Source: Caproicibacter sp046707225 (GTDB lineage: Bacteria; Bacillota; Clostridia; Oscillospirales; Acutalibacteraceae). From it: a DNA stretch of 35,359 nt. The notes beneath the pieces were generated by a model. The model saw only the letters and a program-made list of their open reading frames with translations. It did not search any database and had not been told where the DNA came from. This document shows, piece by piece, positions 15,960-24,329 of the stretch. The position numbers and the translations under genes were made by a program. Positions within the stretch are counted from its first letter, which is position 1, and every line of letters begins with the position of its first letter. The stretch is taken from positions 1-35,359 of the forward strand of contig NZ_JBJKOP010000049.1 in NCBI RefSeq assembly GCF_046707225.1, read 5' to 3'.

Positions 15960-16096
15960 AACTATCCTCTCTCAGAAAAAGTGGTAACGAACATAAATAA
16001 AAAAGGGTCGGATATGCCTGATGAATTTGCTGCCCATATGAGAAAAAATTAACAAGGGAGAGCAAATATCATTTAGAGTACACCAAACAGATAGTA

Positions 16097-16125
16097 ATTA
16101 TATGATTAATCAAAAAAAAAGTCAA
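16097..16125 (-). promoter_or_regulatory. Main promoter of the twelve-gene EET operon
   Basis: TTGACT (16120-16125), a 17-base spacer that begins with eight T, and TATAAT (16097-16102) on the minus strand. The untranslated leader to the NADH dehydrogenase is about 130 bases, A/T-rich, with a T-run at about 16000-16004 but no riboswitch that I recognise. Apart from this promoter and the nagA terminator, the 15960-16372 gap holds nothing I can identify. Confidence 0.85.
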
Positions 16126-16269
16126 GGAAGAAAGGAATAAGCAAATTTTACCTGACAAAATGGTTTGTCTCAATTCCTCATGATAAAATGTTAATAAGGT
16201 TATCGTTCGCATTTGTTGCTGAAAACATTCATTATTTTATAAATTCCCATCGGAATGCTGTTTCCCGAA

Positions 16270-16335
16270 AGAAAAGACGGCGGACCGGATTCTGTAAACC
16301 ACCCGTAAAACCCGCGGTACAGAATCTGGTCACCG
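16270..16335 (-). terminator. Terminator downstream of nagA
   Basis: A long interrupted stem (minus strand CGGTGACCAGATTCTGTACC pairing with GGTTTACAGAATCCGGTCCG) spans 16278-16335 and is followed by TCTTTTCTTTC. It lies about 40 bases after the nagA stop and ahead of the EET promoter. Confidence 0.6.
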
Positions 16336-16372
16336 TCTCAAATGAACTGAAAAAAAATTTTGGAAACATGGG

Positions 16373-17500
16373 CTAAGACACGAACTTGCCGCTCACCATC
16401 ACTTTCCTGATGGTGAAATCTCGGTTCAGTACAACGAGGTCGGCAGATTTTCCTTTTTTAATACTGCCGATCCGGTCGTCCATTCCGATTGCGGCGGCAG
16501 GATTAATCGTCGCGGATCTGACGATCTGACGAAGCGGCAGTCCGAACCGGACCAGATTCCTGATTTCATCCAAAAGGTTGGTGGTGGAACCCGCGATCGT
16601 ACCGTCAGCCAGTCTGGCTCTGCCGTCTTTTACACAAACCTGCTGTCCGCCCAGGTCATAAAGGCCGTCGGCGAGTCCCGCCGCGCGAAGGGAATCGCTG
16701 ACAATTACGGTTCTGTCTTCTCCCAGAACGCGGAACGAAAGCCGCAGCACAGCCGGGTGAATATGAAACCCGTCGCAAATGATTTCAGCCTTCACGTCCG
16801 AATTGTCAAAGACCGCCCCCACCCCGCCCGGCGTGCGGTGGTTGAGTCCGGTCATGGCATTGAACAGATGGGTTACATGCGTAATTCCCTGTTCAAAAGC
16901 AGTTTTCGCCCGGTCATAGTCCGCGTCCGTGTGCGCCATAGATACCGTACACAATTTTGCGGCATGTTCGATAAAGGCGTCCGCGTTTTCCTGTTCCGGA
17001 GCAATATCAACAAGCTTGATAATACCGCCGCAGTCCCGGAAAAGCTCCTCGAACTCCTTCCAGTCCGGCGTTCGCACATAGCTTTCGTCCTGTGCGCCTT
17101 TTCTATGCGCGGAAATATAGGGACCTTCCATATTGACCCCGCACACGCGTGCCCCTTCGACAGGATGTTCCATGCAGTCCCTGACGACGGAAAGCGCGGA
17201 TCGGATTTGGGTCATTGGAACCGTCATCGTCGTGGGGCAAAATGACGTAACGCCCTTTGTAATCAGATGTTTAGCCATTGTTTCAATCGCCCCGCGAGTG
17301 CCGTCGCAGGTATCGGCGCCCGCACAGCCGTGGATATGAATATCCACAAACCCCGGCGCAACAATGCAGCCGCTCAAATCAATGGCTTCTTCTCCGGAAA
17401 GACAGGGCGCGATTTCAGCGAACCTGTCCTCATGAATGGAAAGATCGGTTTGAACCAGATCGAAATCCTGATTAAATACCTCTGCATTTTTCAATATCAT
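16373..17500 (-). CDS. nagA: N-acetylglucosamine-6-phosphate deacetylase
   Basis: A 375-residue amidohydrolase of the NagA family. It converts GlcNAc-6-P to glucosamine-6-P plus acetate. Metal and active-site motifs: APGFVDIHIHGCAGADTCDG (HxH), NMEGPYIS with the metal Glu, VSMAHTDADY, THLFNAM, CDGFHIHP, and IVSDSL with the catalytic Asp. It starts 15 bases after nagB, behind AAAGGG, and is the last gene of the chitobiose region. Length and motifs are normal. Confidence 0.95.
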   Translation of the reverse strand: MILKNAEVFNQDFDLVQTDLSIHEDRFAEIAPCLSGEEAIDLSGCIVAPGFVDIHIHGCAGADTCDGTRGAIETMAKHLITKGVTSFCPTTMTVPMTQIRSALSVVRDCMEHPVEGARVCGVNMEGPYISAHRKGAQDESYVRTPDWKEFEELFRDCGGIIKLVDIAPEQENADAFIEHAAKLCTVSMAHTDADYDRAKTAFEQGITHVTHLFNAMTGLNHRTPGGVGAVFDNSDVKAEIICDGFHIHPAVLRLSFRVLGEDRTVIVSDSLRAAGLADGLYDLGGQQVCVKDGRARLADGTIAGSTTNLLDEIRNLVRFGLPLRQIVRSATINPAAAIGMDDRIGSIKKGKSADLVVLNRDFTIRKVMVSGKFVS

Positions 17501-17515
17501 ATGTTATTTACCCTT

Positions 17516-18256
17516 TCATCGGTGTCTGCTGTGAACGGCTGACATCGCGTCCTGATCCGCAACCACCGTCACGTCCGGATGAAGTTGAAGAATCGAAGCC
17601 GGAATTTCAGGGGTCACCGGGCCAAACAGAGCCTTTTCAAGAATATCGGCCTTATTGGCGCCGCTGACCACCAAAAGGATTTTTTTCGCCTGCATGATCG
17701 CCTTGATTCCCATCGTAAGCGCAAACCTCGGGACTTCCTCCCTGCTCTGGAAAAAGCGGGAATTCGCCTGAATGGTTTTTTCCCTGAGCGCCACCCGGTG
17801 CGTCATTTTATCAAAGCTCTGGTCCGGCTCGTTAAATCCGATGTGACCGGTTTCCCCGACGCCGAGCAGCTGAAGGTCGATTCCTCCAAGCTCCGCGATA
17901 TGCCCGTCATATTTTTTGCATTCCATTTCAAAGTCTTCCGCCATCCCGTTTGGAACCGCCGTGTTTTCCGGTTTCACATTGACATGCTCAAAAAAGTTTT
18001 GATTCATATAATAACGGTAGCTCTGCGGGTTTTCCGGAGAAAGCCCACAGTATTCATCCAAATTCACACTGTGGATTTCCCCGAAATCGACGTCTCCTTT
18101 TTTGTACCAGTCAACCAGCTGACGATAAATGCCCAGAGGAGTTGCCCCCGTCGCAAGGCCCAGAACACTTCTCGGAAAGAGAATCGCCTGCGCTGAAATG
18201 ATATTCGCAGCCTTGCGGCTCATTCCCTGGTAATCCTTTGCCTCAATTAATTTCAT
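17516..18256 (-). CDS. nagB: Glucosamine-6-phosphate deaminase
   Basis: A 246-residue NagB. It converts glucosamine-6-P to fructose-6-P and ammonia, feeding glycolysis. Motifs: LGLATGATPLGIY (phosphate loop), SVNLDEYCGLSPENPQSY with the catalytic Asp, and LLGVGETGHIGFNEP with the catalytic His and Glu. The C-terminal lid is of the short, Bacillus-like length, without the allosteric extension of the E. coli enzyme. RBS AAAGGAAATCGGACT. Lies between the response regulator gene (53 bases) and nagA. Confidence 0.95.
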   Translation of the reverse strand: MKLIEAKDYQGMSRKAANIISAQAILFPRSVLGLATGATPLGIYRQLVDWYKKGDVDFGEIHSVNLDEYCGLSPENPQSYRYYMNQNFFEHVNVKPENTAVPNGMAEDFEMECKKYDGHIAELGGIDLQLLGVGETGHIGFNEPDQSFDKMTHRVALREKTIQANSRFFQSREEVPRFALTMGIKAIMQAKKILLVVSGANKADILEKALFGPVTPEIPASILQLHPDVTVVADQDAMSAVHSRHR

Positions 18257-18309
18257 AGTCCGATTTCCTTTCTTTTATCATACCACACAAATGCAATCCG
18301 TTAAAGCTT

Positions 18310-19065
18310 CTATTGAGAGGAATTTCGATATTCCAGCGGTGACATTTGAACTGTTTTTTTAAAGATTCTTGAAAAATGCGTGACATCGTTAAAACCCAGC
18401 ATTTCGGAAATCTCATGGATTTTTAAAGACGGATCTTCCAGAAGTTCTTTTGCCTTTTCAATCCTCGTATTGTTTAAAAGGCTGCTGAAGCTTTCCCCGG
18501 TGTACCGATTCAGAAGTTTACTGAGATACCAGGGGCTGACATATGTTTTTTCGGCGAGTACGGTCAGGGTGAGTTTCTCCGCGTAATGCACCCGGAGATA
18601 CTCCACGGCGCTGCGGACGATCAGGTTCCCGGCGGGGCTCTCTTCCGGGCGTTCTTCGACGGTTCCCGCTCCGTGCGGAGAAGCAGTGTTCCCGCTGAGG
18701 TTTTTCGTCATAATCCGAAGGGCTTCCTCCAGTTCGTGCATTCTGGAGGGCTTCAGCAAAAAGCGGGTAACGCCGATGTTGATTGCCCTTTTTGCGTATT
18801 CAAAATCCCTGTAGCCGGTCAGTACCGTAATCTGCATCCGGGGGAATTCGCTTTTCAGTCCGGCCAGCATGGTAAGGCCGTCCATGTCCGGCATTTTGAT
18901 ATCGGTAAAAAGAATATCCGGGCGGTATTGTCTGACCGCGACCGCGCCCTGCCGCGCGTCCGTCGCGGTCGCAACTACCTCACAGTCAAACGCGGCCCAG
19001 TCGACAACCTTTTTCAGTCCTTCCAGTATGATCGTTTCATCGTCAATTAAAATCACTTTGTACAT
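18310..19065 (-). CDS. Response regulator with AraC-type DNA-binding domain (YesN-like)
   Basis: A 251-residue regulator: receiver domain at residues 1-120 with the acidic pair in LIDDE and the phospho-Asp in LFTDIKMPDMDG, then an AraC-type double HTH at the C-terminus (LTVLAEKTYVSPWYLSKLL and IHEISEMLGFNDVTHFSRIF). It is the partner of the YesM-type kinase at 22484-24226, from which it is separated by the binding protein and two permeases. The ATG at 19063-19065 follows ACCGGAGG. It should activate transport and catabolic genes of this cluster on sensing the sugar. Confidence 0.93.
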   Translation of the reverse strand: MYKVILIDDETIILEGLKKVVDWAAFDCEVVATATDARQGAVAVRQYRPDILFTDIKMPDMDGLTMLAGLKSEFPRMQITVLTGYRDFEYAKRAINIGVTRFLLKPSRMHELEEALRIMTKNLSGNTASPHGAGTVEERPEESPAGNLIVRSAVEYLRVHYAEKLTLTVLAEKTYVSPWYLSKLLNRYTGESFSSLLNNTRIEKAKELLEDPSLKIHEISEMLGFNDVTHFSRIFKKTVQMSPLEYRNSSQ

Positions 19066-19094
19066 CAAGCCGCCTCCGGTACTCAAAAAGATGT

Positions 19095-19991
19095 TCAGCC
19101 CTTGATGGCTCCAACGGTCAGTCCCCTGATAATGTTTTTCTGCAAGATGACGTATACGGCCAAAACCGGCACCACCACCAGAACAACGGCCGCCGCCATC
19201 AGCCCGTAGTTGACGCCTGCAATGGAAGTGATTTCGCTCAGCAGACGGGTGATGGTAAAGGTATCCTTATACCGCAAAAAAAACATCTGGGTGAACAGAT
19301 CGTTATAGGACCATAGGAATGTAAAAATTGCAACGGTAACGAAGGAAGGTTTTGCAATGGGAAGAATGATTTTAAAGAATATCTGATAAGTACTGCAGCC
19401 TTCCAGATAAGCTGCCTCCTCCAGATCGATGGGCAGTGAGCGGATGAATCCGGTCAGAACAATTATGGCGAAGGAAAGATTCCCCGCTATCTGCGGCAGA
19501 ATCACGCTGAGCTGGGAAAGAAACAGATGGTCGGTGTTGACGATATGCCAGCTGAACATCATCCGAAACACCGGAATCACCGTTGAAAAAACAGGAAACA
19601 TCATGCTGGCAATTACCAGAGAATACAAAATGCTCCTGCCCTTGAACTGGTAGCGGGCCATTCCGTAGGCCGCGAGTCCCGCCAGCAGAAGGACCGCGAC
19701 GGTAACCGCAGTGGAAATCACCATGCTGTTCTTATAGGCGCTGAAGATATCCACTCTCTCAAAAGCGGTTTTATAATTATCCAGCGTAAAGCTGTTACCA
19801 AACGGGATGGAAAAGGAATCGGAACGGATGAGTCCTTTCAGCCGGAACGAATTTAAAATCACCCAGAAAAACGGATAAATCGTTGTCAGAGCCCAAAATG
19901 AAAGAAGCAAATATAGAAACAGTTTTCCCGGGCCAAACCGCCTGCCCGGACTTTTTAATTTTCCTAAGGAAACAGAATCTGCTGTTTGCAT
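19095..19991 (-). CDS. CUT1 sugar ABC transporter permease (MalG/LacG-like)
   Basis: A permease of 298 residues with six membrane segments and the EAA loop EEAAYLEGCSTYQIFFKIILP near residue 195. It ends in GLTVGAIKG, a typical MalG-type C-terminus. It pairs with the permease gene upstream and with the binding protein at 21047-22378. The start is uncertain: ATG at 19989-19991 lies 11 bases after AAAGGA; an ATG nine codons upstream has no ribosome site. Probable substrate, from the neighbours, is a GlcNAc disaccharide. Confidence 0.9.
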   Translation of the reverse strand: MQTADSVSLGKLKSPGRRFGPGKLFLYLLLSFWALTTIYPFFWVILNSFRLKGLIRSDSFSIPFGNSFTLDNYKTAFERVDIFSAYKNSMVISTAVTVAVLLLAGLAAYGMARYQFKGRSILYSLVIASMMFPVFSTVIPVFRMMFSWHIVNTDHLFLSQLSVILPQIAGNLSFAIIVLTGFIRSLPIDLEEAAYLEGCSTYQIFFKIILPIAKPSFVTVAIFTFLWSYNDLFTQMFFLRYKDTFTITRLLSEITSIAGVNYGLMAAAVVLVVVPVLAVYVILQKNIIRGLTVGAIKG

Positions 19992-20073
19992 CTGATGACC
20001 AATCCTTTCGCTGCGCATAAGGCGATGCGGTAATTCAAAAAAATCTCCGGACGGTATTTCTGTTGGATCATCG

Positions 20074-20961
20074 CTAATAATCCTTTTCTCTGAATATTTT
20101 GTTCGCAGCCTGTGCGATCACAACGCCGAGCACTACAATCACGATGGCGATTGTGGAACCGTAATCCACGTCTCCCATCGTAAAGGTCTGATGATACATA
20201 TAGGTACCCGTCAGCCAGGACAGGTTCATGGGAATTCCCTCTCCCATCATAACCCAGGGAAGATCAAACACCTTCAGCGCCCCGGTAATTGCCAAAATCA
20301 GGCAGGTACAAAGAACATTGTGCAGCAGGGGCAGCGTGATATAGCGCACTTGCTGCAGCTTTCCGGCTCCGTCAATCTCGGCGGCCTCGTAAAGCTCTTC
20401 GGAAATGTTGTTCAGCCCCGTGACAAGGATGACAAAATAGAAACCGACATACTGCCACATCACGGGCAGCGTCATGGTAAACAGAAAATGGGTTTCGTCC
20501 TTCCAGTCTATCACTTCGGTTGAGCCGAGCATTTGAAGCAGCTGGTTGACCATGCCCCCGTCGTAGAGAAAGATCAGATTAAAAAGCAGTCCCAGCGCAG
20601 TTGCGGAGATGACAATTGGAAAAAAGTACACGGTGCGGAAGAATTGGGTGCCTGCTCTGATATGGTCGACCATCAGCGCGAGGAGCAACGCGACGCCGAC
20701 CTGAAAAATGATCGTCAATACCATCAGCAGCAGCGTATTTTTAACCGCTGTCGCCATCATGGGATCCTGAAACAGCTTTTTATAATTTTCATACCACGGC
20801 TGATTCATCCCCGCCGCCGCGGTGCCAAGGCCGTCAATGCTGCAAAAGCTGTTGTAGACATTCATGACAAATGGATAGTAGAGAAACAGCCCCATAAACA
20901 GAAACGCGGGAACCAGAAAAATAACCAACGGCCCTTTCCTTCTGTAAACCATCGAAGTCAT
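20074..20961 (-). CDS. CUT1 sugar ABC transporter permease (MalF/LacF-like)
   Basis: A permease of about 295 residues with six membrane segments and the EAA loop EELYEAAEIDGAGKLQQVRYI. It forms the channel with the MalG-like partner downstream. The chosen ATG is at 20959-20961 (TSMVYRRKG following); another ATG three codons later is possible, and neither has a strong ribosome site. The longer open frame upstream runs through the terminator hairpin after the binding-protein gene and is rejected. Confidence 0.9.
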   Translation of the reverse strand: MTSMVYRRKGPLVIFLVPAFLFMGLFLYYPFVMNVYNSFCSIDGLGTAAAGMNQPWYENYKKLFQDPMMATAVKNTLLLMVLTIIFQVGVALLLALMVDHIRAGTQFFRTVYFFPIVISATALGLLFNLIFLYDGGMVNQLLQMLGSTEVIDWKDETHFLFTMTLPVMWQYVGFYFVILVTGLNNISEELYEAAEIDGAGKLQQVRYITLPLLHNVLCTCLILAITGALKVFDLPWVMMGEGIPMNLSWLTGTYMYHQTFTMGDVDYGSTIAIVIVVLGVVIAQAANKIFREKDY

Positions 20962-20981
20962 ACCATCATCGCTTTCTTTAG

Positions 20982-21017
20982 AAAAACCGGAGAGACGACG
21001 CGCACTCTCCGGTTTTT
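20982..21017 (-). terminator. Hairpin after the chitobiose binding-protein gene
   Basis: The stem CCGGAGAG / CTCTCCGG (20987-21012), extended by A5/T5 pairs, is followed by a T-run in both directions. It sits between the binding protein and the first permease and should lower permease expression relative to the binding protein. Confidence 0.8.
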
Positions 21018-21046
21018 TTCTGTAATTTTCGGGAAACGGCCTTGTC

Positions 21047-22378
21047 TTAACCCTTGATTGCCAGGCTTTGGTCAATGACCTTGCCCGCGTCCTGCTTTCC
21101 GGCAACAATATCCTTGATTCCGGCAAACAGCGCGGTGCGGGCGGCCTGATTCAGATTATCCTGCGCGGCGGGCGCGAGTCCCGTTTTACCGTTGACCATC
21201 TGAAGAGCGGACTGAACAAGGGCGTCCGCGCCGTCCGGGGTAGGCATCGGTTTCTTGAGCGCAGTCACATTTGTAGCGCCGAACTTTGCGACCACATCAT
21301 CCGCAGTCATCGCCTCGACAAACTGAACGCATGCTTTTTGCTTGGCCGGGTCGCTCCAGGCCTTTTTGGTAATATAATAGCCCATGGAGATTCCGCCGAT
21401 GAGATCGGTCGCTTTTCTCTCATTTTCAGCAGGTACGTAGGTAACGGCAAAATCTTTGATGTCTTTGGCGTTCTGCTGGAACCAGCCGATCTTCCAGGAA
21501 CCGTCGATGGCAAACGCGGCTTTGTCGTCCGCCATCAGCTGAAACGTCTCCGCGTCGATGGCAGTCAATGTATTTTTCGGGAAATATCCTTTTTCATAAA
21601 GGGTTTTCATGTCGTTCATTCCGTCAACCCATGCTTTTCCGCGCTCATCCGTGGAGGACCCGGGAACCTTGGCGTGAGTCGCAATGGTGTCGTGGTTAAA
21701 AATCGTGTATTCAAACCAATAATGCGGAACCTCCTGAAGCGAGCATGCGATCGGCGTATACCCCTTCGCCTTGACGGCTTCGCAGTCTTTCAGAAACTGA
21801 TCCCATGTGTAATTGGAATCCGGAACGGAAACGCCGCAGTCCGAGAGAACCTTTTTGTTAACGTACAACCCTTCCCAGTATCCGTTGACCGGAACGGAAT
21901 AATTCTTGCCGTCAACCGGGGAAGCGCCCAGAAGCTCGTCTTTCATATTGCCGGCATACTCCGGATAAGTTTGGCGGATCTCGTCCACGCCGACAACTTT
22001 TCCGCCCTGAACCAGCTTGTTGGAGTCGACGCCGTTGAAGTAAAAGAGAACGTCCGGCTCCGCGCCGGTTTCAAAGTCGGCCATGATTTTTGCTTTCCAC
22101 TCTTCGTTGGATGTGCCGGAGGCGTCTTTCACCGTATTGCCGGTCGCCTTTTCGTAATCCTTTACCGCGGCTTCATAGTTGCCGCGGTTGCCGTCGTCGC
22201 CGCCGTACGAGGTGACAACCGTGATTTCTACCGGCTGAGCGGCCGCGGAGGAAACCTGCGCGGATTGCGCGGAAGCGGCCTGGGATGACGACGCGGGCTG
22301 AGAAGAGTTTTGGCAGCCGAACATCGTGCCGCAAAGGGAAACGGCAAGCACGAGCGCTGCTGCTTTTTTGATTTTCAT
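21047..22378 (-). CDS. Sugar-binding lipoprotein of a CUT1 ABC transporter (family 1 solute-binding protein)
   Basis: A 443-residue extracellular solute-binding protein with lipobox MFGC (Cys 22), a Ser/Ala/Gln-rich linker, and a family 1 binding fold (EITVVTSYGG, ADFETGAEPDVLFYFNGVD, NGYWEGLYVNKKVL, AFAIDGSWKIGWF). The ATG follows GGGAGGTTTCATT. It is placed between the sensor kinase and the permeases. The neighbouring phosphorylase and nag genes suggest binding of N,N'-diacetylchitobiose or related GlcNAc oligosaccharides; this is inferred from context. Confidence 0.92.
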   Translation of the reverse strand: MKIKKAAALVLAVSLCGTMFGCQNSSQPASSSQAASAQSAQVSSAAAQPVEITVVTSYGGDDGNRGNYEAAVKDYEKATGNTVKDASGTSNEEWKAKIMADFETGAEPDVLFYFNGVDSNKLVQGGKVVGVDEIRQTYPEYAGNMKDELLGASPVDGKNYSVPVNGYWEGLYVNKKVLSDCGVSVPDSNYTWDQFLKDCEAVKAKGYTPIACSLQEVPHYWFEYTIFNHDTIATHAKVPGSSTDERGKAWVDGMNDMKTLYEKGYFPKNTLTAIDAETFQLMADDKAAFAIDGSWKIGWFQQNAKDIKDFAVTYVPAENERKATDLIGGISMGYYITKKAWSDPAKQKACVQFVEAMTADDVVAKFGATNVTALKKPMPTPDGADALVQSALQMVNGKTGLAPAAQDNLNQAARTALFAGIKDIVAGKQDAGKVIDQSLAIKG

Positions 22379-22483
22379 AATGAAACCTCCCTATTTTTGA
22401 TAGCGCCAGAACCATTCTTTCGCTTTTCATGATACTCTTCTCCGAATTAAATAATAATAGACAGACTTGTGATTTCTTGCATA

Positions 22484-24226
22484 TTATTGTTTGCTTTGTA
22501 CATTTGCAATAACAATTCTCGCCAAAGTATGGTTTTTGCTGTTCATAATAATAGTCAGCCCACTGCTGTCCCCAAAAATTATTTTCAATCTCTGGTTTAC
22601 ATTTCGAATTCCAATGTTGCAGGAACTTTCATTTTCAAGGCTGCCGTTCCCGGAAAGAAGCTCTTCGATTTTTGCGCGGTCCTCCGGTGAAAGCGCGCTG
22701 TCGTTTTCGACTTCCAGAATCAAAGCGTTGTCTTCATAAAAGGCCCTGATCTGAATTTCCCCCTTCTGCCGCTGCTGGATTCCATGCTCCACAGCGTTTT
22801 CCAGCACCGGCTGGAGAATCAGGCGCGGAACGTATTCGTCCACGGCGGACGGGTCGACCTCCTTTTGCACGGTAAGCCTTTTGCCGAACCGCTCGGAAAT
22901 AATGTACAGATAAGCGTCCGCGTACATCATCTCCTCAGAAAGATGAACCATCGGTTTCCCTCTGCGGTCTATGGCGGCGTCAAGCATGGTGGACAGCGCT
23001 TCGATCATTCTGGAAACCTTTACATTGTCCGCCAGTCTTGCCTCCCAGTTGATGATTTCGAGCGTATTGTTCAGAAAGTGCGGATTGATCTGCGACTGCA
23101 GCGCCTTGATCCGCGCGTCGCGCAGCGCAAGCTCTTCTTTATAGATGCGTTCAAACTGATACTTCAGCTTGTAAGACATGCTGTTGAACGAATTTGCAAG
23201 ATATTGAAATTCGGAACTGTGAAACCGGTCGTTGATCTGAATGCCAAACTCGCCGTCTTCAATGGCCCGGTTCCGATCCACCAGGCGTTTGACCGGCGCA
23301 GTGACATTCCGCGTAAAAAACCAGACAACCATAGCCAGAAGCGGCACGGCGAAAATCAGAATTTCAATCAGCATATTTTTGAATCCGGACAATTCCCTCG
23401 CGAGCGGGGCGCTGTTCACGCCAATTACATAGGAAAACCGGTAATCCTGTCCCGGATTCATTCCAAAAACATACGATCGGTTTCCCGAATTCCTGTAAAA
23501 GAGTCCCTTCTGCGCCAGACTGATTCCCAGTGAATCCGGCGCGAGCTCTTCTCCCTTCAAAACAACTTTGGTGGAATTGAGCCAAAGAGAAGCGTCGGTT
23601 TCCCACGCCACATTCGCAATGCTGCCAAACATGGTTTTTGGATTTAACTGCATGGTCAGGACCGCGTAGGTTCTGTAATTGTCATCCACAATGTTCCTCA
23701 CCATATAAACGCTCCCCTGAACGTTCAGAAAGCCGACGTTTGTGCCCAAGGTCCGGGAAAGGTTCCGGACCATGCTGTGAACCTTTTCCTGGTATTTCAA
23801 CACTCCCGAATAAGTTTCATGGTAGGTGTAATAAACCCGGTCCGGTTTGTCGCAGAAGTATAGCATGGTCAATAAAAAGCTGTCGTCATACTTGTACTGC
23901 TTCGAAAGAAATTCCGTAATTTTGTCGTACAGGGCCATGGCGTCCTGTGTTTTTAAATAGTCCCGGTAAGCGCTTTGTACCGAACCGTTGTAAGAGGCAT
24001 AACGGGACGCCGAAATGGCCGAATCGATCTGATTCAGCGTAATTTTTACGGAATTGTTCGCGGATGCGGTAATGGTATTTGAAATCTGCCGGTCGATTCC
24101 TCTGTATATGTAATAACCCGCGGCGCCGCCGAAAATCGCCACGGGCAAAATCCAGCAAGCCATCACGATACCGATCAGTTCCCACTTCAGGGAAAAAGCC
24201 CCGCGCCGGTTTGTTTTCTTTTTCAT
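22484..24226 (-). CDS. Membrane sensor histidine kinase (YesM-like)
   Basis: A 580-residue kinase: membrane helix near 15-37, an extracellular sensor region to about 275, a second helix near 283-308, a HAMP domain (APVKRLVDRNRAIEDGEFG onward), then a His_kinase domain with the phospho-His in LQSQINPHFLNNTLE and an ATPase domain with LQPVLENAVEHG and NIGIRNVNQRL. It should sense the sugar or its binding protein and phosphorylate the AraC-type regulator four genes downstream. An extended -10 promoter and the terminator of the previous gene make it the start of a separate transcript. Confidence 0.93.
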   Translation of the reverse strand: MKKKTNRRGAFSLKWELIGIVMACWILPVAIFGGAAGYYIYRGIDRQISNTITASANNSVKITLNQIDSAISASRYASYNGSVQSAYRDYLKTQDAMALYDKITEFLSKQYKYDDSFLLTMLYFCDKPDRVYYTYHETYSGVLKYQEKVHSMVRNLSRTLGTNVGFLNVQGSVYMVRNIVDDNYRTYAVLTMQLNPKTMFGSIANVAWETDASLWLNSTKVVLKGEELAPDSLGISLAQKGLFYRNSGNRSYVFGMNPGQDYRFSYVIGVNSAPLARELSGFKNMLIEILIFAVPLLAMVVWFFTRNVTAPVKRLVDRNRAIEDGEFGIQINDRFHSSEFQYLANSFNSMSYKLKYQFERIYKEELALRDARIKALQSQINPHFLNNTLEIINWEARLADNVKVSRMIEALSTMLDAAIDRRGKPMVHLSEEMMYADAYLYIISERFGKRLTVQKEVDPSAVDEYVPRLILQPVLENAVEHGIQQRQKGEIQIRAFYEDNALILEVENDSALSPEDRAKIEELLSGNGSLENESSCNIGIRNVNQRLKIIFGDSSGLTIIMNSKNHTLARIVIANVQSKQ

Positions 24227-24282
24227 GCTTCGCCCCGTTTCTGCGGATGGCCAGGAATTTCCAACCGATTCATTCTTTGTAG

Positions 24283-24291
24283 ATTATAGCA
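24283..24291 (-). promoter_or_regulatory. Extended -10 promoter ahead of the sensor kinase
   Basis: TGCTATAAT on the minus strand, an extended -10 element. No good -35 is seen 17 bases upstream, as is usual for extended -10 promoters. It lies between the mutase terminator and the kinase start. Confidence 0.55.
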
Positions 24292-24300
24292 CCCAAGGCG

Positions 24301-24329
24301 GAAAAAGGACAGCCGATTTTAGCTGTCCT
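24301..24329 (-). terminator. Terminator at the end of the phosphohexomutase gene
   Basis: The stem AGGACAGC / GCTGTCCT holds the stop codon TAA in its loop and is followed by TTTTCC on the minus strand. Confidence 0.8.

Noticed and set aside
15960..16096. Riboswitch in the EET operon leader
   Set aside because: The ~130-base leader is A/T-rich with a T-run, but I could not match it to a known aptamer or fold a convincing terminator/antiterminator pair.
16136..16376. Small plus-strand gene of about 62 codons
   Set aside because: No ribosome site and no recognisable protein; it overlaps the nagA terminator hairpin.
20962..21126. Longer N-terminus for the MalF-like permease
   Set aside because: The extension reads through the terminator hairpin at 20982-21017 and overlaps the binding-protein gene; it has no transporter-like sequence.
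22379..22483. CcpA cre site ahead of the binding-protein gene
   Set aside because: TGAAAAGCGAAAGA resembles a half site, but the symmetric second half is missing.
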